Assembly: GCF_022458985.1 (NCBI RefSeq)
Contig: NC_061777.1
Span: forward strand, 17,449,668-17,513,667
Reading direction: 5' to 3'
Source of the DNA: Mugil cephalus
Lineage: Eukaryota; Chordata; Actinopteri; Mugiliformes; Mugilidae
Length of the DNA stretch: 64,000 nt
In this document: positions 30,880-46,688 of the stretch, in pieces
Layout of the letters: every line of letters starts with the position of its first letter
Position numbering within the stretch: the stretch's first letter is position 1
Position numbers and translations under genes: made by a program
Notes under the pieces: model-generated
The model's input: only the letters and a program-made list of their open reading frames with translations
The model's database searches: none
What the model was told of the DNA's origin: nothing

Positions 30880-33475
30880 ATGATCCTCACAGTGAAACCA
30901 CTTCAAGGGAAAGAGTGCTGTGTACAGGTAAGGCACGGCCGAGCTAACTTATCTCGCAGCGCTGGTTAGCTCGTATTAGCCGACAGTGGCTGATCACTCC
31001 AACTGAGCTACATATAAATGAAGCAACAATAAACGGGGATCTAAAACGTTAAAATGGTTGTCAAACACCGCATATCGTAATCTAAATGGGCGCTTGTGCT
31101 GAGGAGATTTGACGTTAGCGAAGGAAATGCTGGATGTTACATTATCAGCCTTTCTTTCCTTTAACTTGCAATACCTCACCCAGTCACATCAGCTGAGTGG
31201 GAGCTCTCTACGTCCTTATTTGGTGATTCTTGGGATGTCACTACGCTAGTCGTTTAGTGAAGCATTATCCTGGGAAAATATTTCGCTTAGGGCTAACACG
31301 TTGGTGGTTGTTTGCGGTCCTGGTCCCATTATGAGCGTCTCGTGTTTTGAAATGATAACATGTGAGGCACACACTGGGGGAGACATATGGTATGTTTAGA
31401 AACACCCACTAACCTGCTGAATAAAGGAGAGCATGGACCAGTTTAAGTATTTAGCAAGGGGTGATCAAAACCACAAAAATAATTGTGAATGCCTTTCAGT
31501 AAAAAATACTTAATTGAGTCAGTTTTTCCTTAAGAAAGAGTAAGTTGAACAGAAAGTGATCATGTTTGTTGTATGTGTTTGATTTTGTGCCTTCGATATT
31601 TTAGGTGACTGAAGATGAAAAAGTCTCCACGGTGAAGGAACTTGTGTCTGAACGTCTCAACATACCAGCAAACCAGCAGCGGCTACTCTACAAAGGGAAG
31701 GCGCTTGCAGGTAGATTTGCAGACACTCACGTGTTCGATAATTGCGGTAACTCGATTCTGTAAGTCTTTTCTGCATGCATCGAGTGCTAAAGGTTTTGGT
31801 GAAGGCGCACTATTATTGCTTTTCCTCAGACGAACACAGACTGAGTGATTACTCCATCGGGCCAGAGGCTAAATTGAATCTGGTAATCCGTCCTGTCGGG
31901 GAGAGGACTGGGGCTTCGGGGATGGTTGCCAGTAGTAGCAGCAGCAACAGCAGCGCACAGGCAGGAGTGTGGCAGACAGTGTCCACAGTACTCGCTAGAC
32001 ACTTCAGTCCAGCAGATGCAGCAAAGGTCCATGAGCAGCTCATTAAGGTATTTAAATGCCGCTTCTTTGCTTTTATGCATTGTTATCTGATTAAAGATAA
32101 ATGTTTGCTTGTTCATGGAGATGTGTGGGCAGTCAGTGGATTTACATTTCCAGTGTGATCATGTATTACTGCCTGTGGAAGCCCGAGGCTGAAAATATTA
32201 AGGGCAGCATCAAGCACTGGGTGAAATGATTGATAAACATGCCACATTGAGAACAAGCTAATAATTCAATTTCTGACATTTTTCAATTTCCATAGAGAAT
32301 ATCTGGGTTTCCTGTTCCTGAAAGTTAATGTGTCAACTTTCTCAGTGTAGGATCAACAAAACCTGAGGTTTTCTCTGCTTCCTCCCCTCCCCTCCCCTCC
32401 AGGAACTGTCTGACATTGTGGTTTCAATTCTTCATTTTTGTCGTCAGCGTTTCTAATGCTTCCCTGATCTTTTGTCTGTTGTCGTGTTTGACATTCTAGT
32501 CATTATACTTTTAATAGTCAAGTTGGATTGTGCAATTTTAGTGTCTCATCTAATCACTTCCAAGACATTTATGTGTCTGGATCTGAGGGAAACGTCAGGT
32601 TTACCTTTTGAAACCCCTTCTGTCCAACAGTCACTTTGTGTTTGCCATTCAGTAGTATTCAGTCAGTGCTCGTGAAGATGTAAAATCTTGAACCGGCAAA
32701 TGATTTTCATCAGATCCAAGGTGATCTATCACTGGAATATCCAAAAAAGCCTGGAATGAGGTTCTTGAAATTCTACAAGAGTTTCAAGAAATTCTACAAG
32801 TCCAGCTGACCTTATTCAACGCTTTTTTGAATTACCATGACCTGGATGACTGAGAACCTTCACAGAAATATCACTGGAATAAGTATTAATGTATACTTGG
32901 ACAGAAGAACATGTCTTGTATTACCCACTGAATGTTGGTAAATGAAGAAATCCAGCACCCAGAATAATAATGAATGTGTCAAGGTTATACGGATATCTTC
33001 ATCCCGAATCTTTCAATATTATTGACAGTTGTTCATCATAGTTGTAAACACAGTTATCTTTGAGATGAAGCTCAGTGTACATGTGTTATTTATAATGTGC
33101 TTATTTCATGGCAACTTCATGTTTTTTGTTAATTTATCCTGCATACTGCTGGACCTGAGTAACAAATTTAATTCACGTTTTTAACATCGTTGAATGATAA
33201 CGAAACCTTGAGCCTTAAACTTCCTTGGATCTTGTAAGTCTTTGGCAAGTTGAATCATCGAGTCTCTATATATAAAACTATCTTTGAGCCCACACACGAT
33301 ATGATAAATGAATACATTCATCTGAATATTTTTACCTGATCTTTCTCAATTTTCTTTTTTTCTTAAGGACTATGAACGCTCACTTCGGCAACTTAGCCTT
33401 GATGATATTGAGCGCTTGGCAGGAAGACTGCTTCACCCAGAAGGAGAGGGCATGGACACATCATACATGGACTAA
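30880..33475 (+). CDS. ubl4a: Ubiquitin-like protein 4A (GET/BAG6 pathway)
   Basis: Four exons: 30880-30927, 31605-31710, 31830-32047, 33368-33475, giving 159 aa (human UBL4A has 157). It starts MILTVKPLQGKEC. The ubiquitin-like fold includes QQRLLYKGKAL, LSDYSIGPEAKLNLVI and no C-terminal Gly-Gly. A serine-rich linker follows (residues about 89-95). The C-terminal TUGS/BAG6-tethering region is VLARHFSPADAAKVHEQLIKDYERSL and DDIERLAGRLLHPEGE. UBL4A sits in the cytosolic BAG6 complex with GET4, handing tail-anchored proteins from SGTA to GET3. All splice borders are GT/AG. An ATTAAA poly(A) signal is at 34013-34018. The gene is divergent from the kinase-like gene on its left, with about 1.1 kb between the known exons. 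The call is secure. Confidence 0.97.
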
Positions 33476-34012
33476 AGCGGCCTAGCTCAAGGCTGCTTTT
33501 TTTGATTGTTTTTTTTTTTTTTTTTATTAAAGAGGCGCTCAGTGCTGGAAATGCACACAGTGTCAAGAGCGAGAAACCATGGAAAATACAATATGAGTTT
33601 TCTTGCAGAGAGCCCCTAGTGTGTGCCTAATTGGTGACGGAGTGAACATGATGCTGATTGTAGATTATTTCAGCAATAGGGCTTTCTTATCCACGTACAA
33701 AGGGCTTGGATAAGAAAACATGGACAATTTGAATTGGCCTCTAACACTGATGGTGCAGTAATGTCTCAAGACCCGATCACATAACATCTGAATACAAAGG
33801 AATCCATTTATGCTGATGCTTTCACATGATCTCTGGCTGCTACAAATCCCAGGGGACACTAAATTCTTCTGGATGGTATTTATTACTAATGTCTGTGCTG
33901 AATGATGACCGTTTCTTTTCTGTTAACGATCTGTGAGAAGATAATACATGTTGTATCCTCTAACTTACTGATGGGTGTTGTATGATTTGTAAATATGTTT
34001 ATACTTGCAGAC

Positions 34013-34018
34013 ATTAAA
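34013..34018 (+). promoter_or_regulatory. ubl4a: Poly(A) signal of ubl4a
   Basis: ATTAAA lies about 540 bp after the stop and is followed by a T/G-rich stretch (CAGTCGTCTTGTCCTG). The dynamin-like promoter region begins about 150 bp later, so the two genes are tightly packed in tandem. Confidence 0.55.
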
Positions 34019-34169
34019 ACACAGGAAAAACAGTCGTCTTGTCCTGATATTTTACTCGATTAAATAGTTTTAACTATTTTAAAAATGAATGGTCAAACGG
34101 GGAGAACCAGTTCACACTGTATATATAGTTTATCCTCTACCTACTACTGGCTGGGGCCAAATGACAGCT

Positions 34170-34260
34170 CGTCGACCAATCAGCGGCCAGGAAACCTCGT
34201 GATTCAAATTCTACGACCAATCGGAATAACGCAGCCTAATACGGCCACGCCCATGTATGT
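34170..34260 (+). promoter_or_regulatory. CCAAT-box promoter region of the DRP1-like gene
   Basis: Two CCAAT boxes lie at 34176-34180 and 34217-34221 and a reverse GC-box-like CACGCCC near 34247, all upstream of a likely leader. A possible leader donor, AAGAAG|GTATTT, is near 34380. The coding exon has a T-rich acceptor (TTTTTTAG) about 25 bases before the ATG at 35112, which implies a spliced 5' UTR. TATA is not evident, so this fits a housekeeping-type promoter. Confidence 0.45.
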
Positions 34261-34628
34261 GGCTGACCCTTTGTAGCCTGTGCTGCTAATTACTGGATAA
34301 CTGTTCGGGTAAAATGCAACGTTTTTGACGCGTTGCCCTCCCCCTGCACGCTATGAAGGACAGTCCGATCGGATAAGAAGGTATTTTTGCTGAAAGTCGG
34401 CAAGGCGAGACCGGAGCATCGTTTGTTGTTAATGCTAATCTAGTTAGCTCAGAGCTAGCACATCTATTTCACTTCCTGCCTTTAGCTAACGTTAGCACAT
34501 AGTAACAGACGTGTGCCGCTGCCACTCTTTTCCTTGTAACACAGACCTAAGATCATTGTTACTGATAAATAATAATCTTCTTAAATGTTGAAAGCATACT
34601 TTAAATTGACGTGTTTTCGGGACGGTTG

Positions 34629-34671
34629 TGGTCCAAGGTGCTGAGGGGTTACACCCCTCTCATCAGGACCA
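34629..34671. other. Nested hairpin in the DRP1-like leader intron
   Basis: An outer stem TGGTCC (34629-34634) pairs with GGACCA (34666-34671). An inner stem GAGGGGT (34643-34649) pairs with ACCCCTC (34653-34659). It could be an RNA hairpin or a fragment of a repeat; no known ncRNA family was recognised. Confidence 0.4.
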
Positions 34672-35111
34672 TTTTCCCTTTGATCAAGCAATCCTGTTTT
34701 ACCAAAAGGGATTATTATTATTTAGTTAGTTTCTTTTTTAATTACATTTGTTTATTTAAAATTTAATTAAATATATTTTAAAAAAAATTAATCAATAGTA
34801 AGTGTTTACCTAGTGACTAATTTTCAACTATAGTCCTTTTGGTAAAGTGTTTTAAGAAGCATTAATTATATCTGTGTTGTCATTGGCTTAAAACTAAAAC
34901 AAATACAGCAACCAAAATAACAGATGACAACATAAACAGAGCACAACAACATACAGGCTTATCAACTTTATATTCTCCCCCTAGACATTTTGGAATCATA
35001 TTATATTTCAGGTTTTTGTAGCTGCTTTACTGTACTTTCTGTCAGTCCAATGTTGGTCTTGTTTTTTTGTTGTTGTTTTTTTTTTAGTAAGTGTCGCATT
35101 CTGCTGGAAAG

Positions 35112-39905
<4,794 letters not shown>

Positions 39906-42099
39906 CCTGAGGAAACAAACAAGTTCTCTTCTCATAAGACAGCTTTGAGAGTATGAGAGTGTATGTGAGTTTACGGCGGAGAAAATGCGTGTGTGTATGT
40001 GTGCGCGAGACTTTGTGTGTTAATGCGTGACAGCACCACTGTTGTTTCATGGACCAATGACCGTAGCACATTTAGATTTTTCCGTCAGCTGTTGCCCTGA
40101 ACAGAGCAACGTGGTCGTTGCTTTTTACTGTGAACCTTGTGTAGAGACAGATTAATTAAACACTCAGGCCGAAAGTGTTATTGCAAAGATGAAATGTGAA
40201 AAGCGTAGTCATGAACAAAACCTTTTTGCGTAATTTTGCGGGTCATATGTTTTCTGCTGTAAACATATATCACATGTGGGGTTTTTAAGTTATTCAGCGA
40301 GTTGTTTTGGATTGACACATGTTCACGTGGTGCATCTCCACACACCGAGCTCCCTCTGGGCCTCTTCAGCAGGTGCTGCACATCCATTATGTTCGTTGAA
40401 CGTTCCAGCTTTAATTTTTCTTTGTTACAGTGAAAGTCCAGTTGAATCACTGCAACACTGAAGACACACAATACTCGTTTTCAGAAATTACAGGATGAGT
40501 TTGATTGTTTTTCCAGCTCTAGTGCTAATTGAATTCAGGTTTATTTTCCAGGGGCGCGTTTATGTGTCAGCCCATTTGTGCTGTTGTTGTCCCACTGTCA
40601 TTAATGATAGGACCAAACATTACCTACACACAATTTCCCTTGTTTATGTGAGATTGTTTAGATATCCAACGATGAAGTGTACAACAACAAGTATGCAGTA
40701 TGTGTGTATATATATATGCCATAGTATTAGTAAATTCCTATGATTTTAAATATGATATAGCATCACAAGAGTACGATTGTTTGATTTTAGATCCAGGTGG
40801 TCGTCTTTCTTTTCATTTCCCAAACCAATTATCCACACGTTTCCAATGTTAATGGTACCGAGAGCATGTTCCATATAAGAGACCCCTTTCAACCGTACAG
40901 ACAAACTGCCCTCAGGACTGAGAGACTCGATAATGTTTTTCACACCCCCATGAATGTACATCATGATTTAGCCAGAGACTCTGTGCCAATCATCATTCAT
41001 TTTCGTAATGTTGATTGTAATATTACACATCTTTACCCAGCTGCTGTTTATAGCAGGCGGGTTCTTCCCCCTGAGCTGAACCTTCTCACAGCCAAAATCC
41101 TAATCATGAGTACGACCTGCTTCAGCCAGACCATAAAACAGCAGCAGTCTGCCATCAGGTCACGTCCTTCTGAAAACCCTGTGTAACGTGGCATGCGTGT
41201 GACCAGTGTGCATGTGTGGAGGTTTGTGCGGATGAAAAGTTTTTGTATTATTTAAGTGGATGTTAATACTGTCATGTATCAGCTGCCTGTTGAGTTCTTG
41301 CCTGCCAATATTTGTGATTCATGTTTACTGAATGAAGTTTGGATGGACATATTAAACCCTAAGAAAGGACACTCGACAGTCAAGTCTGTTATTTACAATA
41401 TGCAGCTGTAACAGTCGATGAGTTTTCATAGGATCCATTTGTCACCCACAGTGTCGCGAGAGTAGGTTTGATTAGAGTCGTTTTTCTTCGCCTTATTGAT
41501 CTAAAGGGACTGAAAAAGTCTGCCTAGTCAAATGGGACAGAGTGTCCTGAAAGATGTCCGCGCTCGTACATTATATTTGCAGGGACAAAAGCACCGGTTT
41601 CAAACCTCTATTGTTGTTGTGTTTGAATTGACGCTGCACAGCCACCTGTGGAGAAGGGTGATATTTCAATTTAGTTATCCACTCCCATTCAGATGATGGA
41701 TTATTACCTCTTTGAAGTCAAGGCAATCCAAGTTAAACGTGAGCAGCGGTTAAGAAGCCCGGTGATGGATGAGAGGAAGTTAGCAGGAGGAGCAGTGAGC
41801 TGGTCATTAATGTTAGATGAGAGTGAGCCAGGGCGCTACAGTCCAGGACAATGTATTATTGGCACAGCAAGGCAAACATGACAAGCGAAATCACTGCTGA
41901 ATTCACACCTCGGTGGTCCTCGCCGTGCACAAAGCACTCAAACTGCACTGACGCGAGAGCCAGACTGAACGGCTTCATTTCATCTGGCTCTGAAAAATGA
42001 AAAAATGAACCAAATCTAATAAACTCTTAATTCAGGTGATTATGTTAAATTGCTTGCACTTTGTCTCCCACTGAAGCCAGTTATTCTGATCACCCTCTA

Positions 42100-42131
42100 A
42101 CACACACACACACACACTCACACACACACAC
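42100..42131. repeat. (CA)n microsatellite, one interruption
   Basis: CA units are broken once by CTCA. Confidence 0.9.
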
Positions 42132-42415
42132 CACATCTCCCCACCAACTGAGACTGGGCTGGATCAAACCAACTCTGACATGATGGAAGGGGGCTCGGCT
42201 GCAGCACCGTGACAACTGCACCGTTTTCTTCACCCATAACCAGCCAAATGAACACTGAAATATCGCACGTGATGTTTTCAACAAGATAAAAAAAAATCCC
42301 TTTCAGCCCTCTGGTCTGGCACCGGGGGTCTGCAGAGGGATTAGAGCCGCGTTTCCCTCCTTGTGTCTGATGTACTGTTGAGCCAGTCAGCAGAGCAGGC
42401 TGAACAAAGCCATGG

Positions 42416-42446
<31 letters not shown>

Positions 42447-42456
42447 GAGAGAGGAG
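42416..42456. repeat. (GA)n-rich purine tract
   Basis: GAGA-type repeats are broken by a few A and G insertions. They lie upstream of disp3 and could be simple sequence or GAGA-like promoter sequence; nothing distinguishes these. Confidence 0.8.
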
Positions 42457-43030
42457 CTTCTGGGAAGAAATGTCTCTCACTGACTCTGTCGCCTCGACAA
42501 CCGGGTAAGAAAGGAGGGGAGGGAGCAGCAGATAGAGAGAGAGAGAAAGGACTGGAGAGTATAAAGGAGTGGAAAACAACACATTATGAACTGCCGGGGT
42601 TAGATGATTCCTTTAGAGTGAAGGAGGAAAGTGGATTGTTTTCATGTGTCCTCTTTGCGAGGGCTCCGTTGGTGTCTTTCTGTCTTGAGTTATTAACTAT
42701 GACACGAAATCCGTAACTGGTCATTTTCTTCCCCACATCAGTGAATGGAGCGGATGAAATTGCAGAGCACAAGTTCAACACATTACAAGTGGACCAAGTA
42801 GGCCTGAACGCTCCACCTGTAATTCATCAGCCTCAGGTAAGTCTCCCCTCAGCGTGGCAGGCTTTCGATTTGATAGAGGTGCTCTTGTTACTTAAAACGC
42901 CGATTACTGACGCCAGTCAATTATGCAGGTGTCATAAAAGAAAAATGAAGGAGAAAGTCAAAAAAATGTTTAACAATTGAATAAAAGTTCATTTTTGCTT
43001 TGTGTGTTTTCATGCTGCCAGAAAAAATAC

Positions 43031-43056
43031 AAAAAAAAAAAAAAAAAAAAAAAAAA
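43031..43056. repeat. Poly(A) run, 26 bases
   Basis: This is an uninterrupted A homopolymer. It could be the tail of an old retroposon in the plus orientation, but no element body or target-site duplication was recognised. Confidence 0.85.
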
Positions 43057-45093
43057 CGCCTTCGGTGAGGCATATTTAAATCCACTGTGTGTTCATGAGA
43101 GTGAGAGAAATTGAACGTTACATCCCTGAGATGCTTCACACACCAGGCGCTGAGCCCCGCGCTCCCTCCAGCGTGAGCGAGAATTCGTCGACAATAAGAA
43201 AACACACACCTTTGTTAGGCGCAAAGGGATCTGGAGAGTTTGACTTGAACCACAGATTCACAGTGCGCAAAGAACGGAAGGCACGTCCGCTATAAACACA
43301 CTGCTGAGCACTCATGCATAAGGAATATATTCATAGAGCACTAGTGGTGAAATCAATGCCCCCTTAAATGAGGTGGTATGCTGGCTGGGTTTACACCAAG
43401 CTGGATGTGGTGTGTGGGGCAGGATGCTGCATGTGATATCCATACTGGAGGAGAAGAAGAGTAGACAAACTGAGGAGGGTGGAAATGGTGGTGGTGGGGG
43501 GGTTATTTTTAGCTGCTGTCAGCGATGAAGGTTACAAATCTCTCACCTTTGTGCACAAGATAAAGATGTGGAGAAAACGCATCAAGGCTGAGGGGAAGAA
43601 AAGGCCACGGGAGAAAAATGTTGAGAAAAATTATGATATGTGAAGGGTTCAGGCTCGCTGCTCAGATTGCTCCCACCTCACCTGCTCAAGATGTAGAGGA
43701 GTGTAACGATATTGATCCTGAACTGATCTCTGCTTTTACTGGCGAGAGAAGCCACACAGGGAAAAATGTGAGGTTTATGGTTCATGGTCCCTTTTTTTTT
43801 CTTTCTTTCTTTCTTTTTTTTTTTTTTTTAATGCAACTCGCTGACCGCCACAGTTAATATACAGCTCTGACTGCACAACATGATCCATCTGGCAGTGGGT
43901 ACAGTGTGACCACCTGGGCTGCACTTGTTTGAAAGTAAAAAAAAAAAAAAAAACATGAGAAAGTTTAAACATCAGGGGCAGACGAGGGTTGTGTAAAATA
44001 CAACATGAGTTCATGCTTCCAAACCTGCATGCTGAAGTTCATCCCAAAAATATTAATCTGTGTCACTTTTGAGCCTAAAACATTTGGACATTGCTATGAA
44101 GGAGCCATATGGGAGACGTCTTTTGTTCCAGTAAACACAGAAGGCAGCGTGCCAAACGACACTGTATTCTTAAGCCACACCTGCGCACGGTTCAGATCGA
44201 CTGCTTTCTCCCAGTCTTTGCAGAAAAATAGCGACGCTGAGCATTTCTGGCAGGTGGTAAACACATTAGTTATATCAGGCTCTGTTCTGCTCCGCAGCTA
44301 TACACGGCTCATAATTATTGTACAGGAGGTGCAATGTTCTTGGATGCAAAGAAGCGTCAGACTCGTCAAGAGGAGAGGAAAGGAAGTGTCCCTGAGGCCA
44401 TGCAACACTGTGGTTGTTTCTCCTCCGCCGTACCTGCTCGCCGCTTGAAAGGCGCGTTAGAGGCTCAGCACGCTCTGTCTTCATGTCTAGCAAGAGCAAA
44501 GTCTGCCTCTTAGTGTCTAATGAATCCGCTGAATTGTCAGAATTTAAAATCTGCACCACTAATCAGCCTGTTTTGATGTTGGAACGGGCACAGACGTAGA
44601 GCTGTGGAGATGTGCTGATAGCCCTGTCATTTAGATTTGGTTTCCATGAATATTAAACAGCAGAAATTCACAGTTTCTTCTCACAGATGTTTGAAGTGCT
44701 GGTCATTTATTTGATGGGTGACGACTGTGGTGCGCGCATATGTGTGCGCTCAGTCATTCCCCACACTTTTACCTCCTCCCTCCTTTCCATCGCACTCCTC
44801 TCATACTGCGTGCCTCCTCTCTTCTCCTGCTGATGAGTGCACCATCATCAAAACAAGCTCGAGAGGCGAGGAGATGAGATGTAAAAGGATTACAAAAATC
44901 CACTTACCAAAATTAGCAGGTGTATTCAGTTTCATTTTGCCGTGCGTACAGAATCGTATCTCGCGTATTGATTCAAGATTGGTCACAAAATTCGTCTGTC
45001 GCTTGGACAGACACACATTTGGAGAGGAAAACCGGCTTGAAATTACAGCATTAAGGAAAATGGCATAATAGTGCTTTTGAAATGATCGCCCAT

Positions 45094-45115
45094 GATGGTA
45101 GCAGATGCTACCATC
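45094..45115. repeat. Perfect 10-bp inverted repeat, 2-base spacer
   Basis: GATGGTAGCA (45094-45103) is followed by GA and then the exact reverse complement TGCTACCATC (45106-45115). It lies in the gene-poor interval upstream of disp3. Function unknown. Confidence 0.9.
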
Positions 45116-46688
45116 AAATTACAGGCAGCAGCTTGGAACAAATTATTTTCTGCATTATTTTGGAAATATCCAAGCAATAATTGAAGGATTTTTTTCCAAG
45201 AAAAAAGAGTGCTTCCACAATTTAAAAGAAAAAAAAACCTCCAACATCATTAGTGAATTTGTCCTCTGCAGGTGCAGATAGGATGCTCATGTTCACAGTG
45301 CGTGGGCTAACACTCGCTCATTAATAGATGCACTGGTGTCCTTGTGTGTGCACTGGCATGGCAGGATAATTAATAAAAAAGTAGCCATAAAATAGCCACA
45401 AAATTGGCCTATTTTTTCAGGATAACAGATACAGTGTGGGGCTTTAATTTTTTTTTTTCCTCCACAGGCGTTATTATCGCTTTCATTAAAGAAACCCTGC
45501 ATAAAACTGCATTAGCACTTCTAAGTCCTGTGGAAACTGGAGAGCATTAAAAACCACCGCAGAAAGCGTGGAACTGTAAAGCAGTGGCTTTTAACGATCT
45601 GCCCATGAAACACATTCATGAGCTGCACCATAATCAGTGACTGCATTTGCCGCACACTGACCAGAGGAGGAGATTTTCGGCTGAAAACATGAGTTCACTT
45701 TCTGCTTTGCCAGTGTTACGACATACAATGCATTCTGGTGTAAGATCACAAACCAAAATCCCTTTAAAACCATCAAGCCTGAGCGTCTTCATTCACTTTT
45801 GGGGTTTGGCTCTCATGAGTCTCTCTTCTCTTGGTCCCCGACTGTTGGAGTCTTAATAGTTTTTACAAATATTGATTAAACCATATAATCTGTAAATTCT
45901 TCTTTTTATGATGGATTTTCACTTAAGCTACAGAGCCGGGCCGAGCTATCTTTTACCCATAATCAAGATTCAGTGTCCTACCTGGCTGACCTTAAAGCAC
46001 TCTTCTAAAGAGAATAGATAAATTGCTGCAGTTAGCAGGCTCACTGCCACTTGAATGCGAACTGTCTGCAGTGTCTTGTGTGTAGAGGAGTGGAAAACAG
46101 AAGTGGCACCTATTGACACTATTAGTCAAAGGCTGCCCATCACAGGAGATAAACCCCCTCTTATTCTGCAACTCTGTGTCTAATATCCCACTCAATCGCC
46201 TTGTCGGTAATTAGACGTGTGAGATGATTTAATTTGGTGCAGAGCAGACACGGGCTACAGTGACTGCTGATATCTAGAGAGTCACCAGTAGACTCTCTCC
46301 AGGTGATAATGGCTGCCCCAACAGAGAGAAAAATTAAATCACAGCTTTTAACTTGTCTCACCCCCAGGCCCTTGTGATCAGCATTTTAAAGCAAGGTTCA
46401 ACCAACCAGTTTTTTTTTTTGAAGAAGAAGCCCTTGGGAAGAAAAGCTCCCCCCGTCAATTTTCTCTGTATGAGTTGTCGATTGAAGGCCTCTGTCGACA
46501 GCTGGTTGAGGACAGACTTAATTCTCTCACGTCCTTGATCGCTGAGTGCAACTTTGGAAGTTGCGGATGCTTCTGTCAAGTGCTGGCTGTTTCAATATTT
46601 ACATTGTGCTCATGTTCACCTGCCCGTTGGGAGGAAAAGCACAGCTTTAAATGAGTGATGATGTGATGTGTCCCTGACAGGTGCCAGC

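Larger units (their letters stand above)
39906..46680. other. DRP1-like 3' UTR and gene-poor interval before disp3
   Basis: The DRP1-like 3' UTR runs from 39906, with an ATTAAA candidate at 40155-40160 and another near 41350. The rest up to the disp3 coding exon probably contains disp3 upstream sequence or 5' introns. It holds (CA)n at 42100-42131, a (GA)n tract at 42416-42456, a poly(A) run at 43031-43056 and T/CTTT runs near 43791-43829. No coding exon with family similarity was found; open frames such as 40797-41186 and 44005-44448 look random. Confidence 0.5.

Noticed and set aside
40797..41186. 129-codon open frame downstream of the DRP1-like gene
   Set aside because: It has no family resemblance, codon use looks random, and it overlaps the likely 3' UTR or intergenic sequence.
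42499..42512. Donor-like CCGG|GTAAGAAA as an untranslated disp3 exon
   Set aside because: The site is good, but nothing links it to the 46681 acceptor over 4 kb; without transcript data it is not supportable.
44005..44448. 147-codon open frame in the disp3 upstream interval
   Set aside because: There is no recognisable domain or splice context; expected by chance over 6 kb of non-coding DNA.
46668..46688. In-frame ATG upstream of the chosen disp3 start
   Set aside because: It lies before the CTGACAG acceptor, i.e. in the intron, and the family protein begins at MDVEDEPLL (46689).
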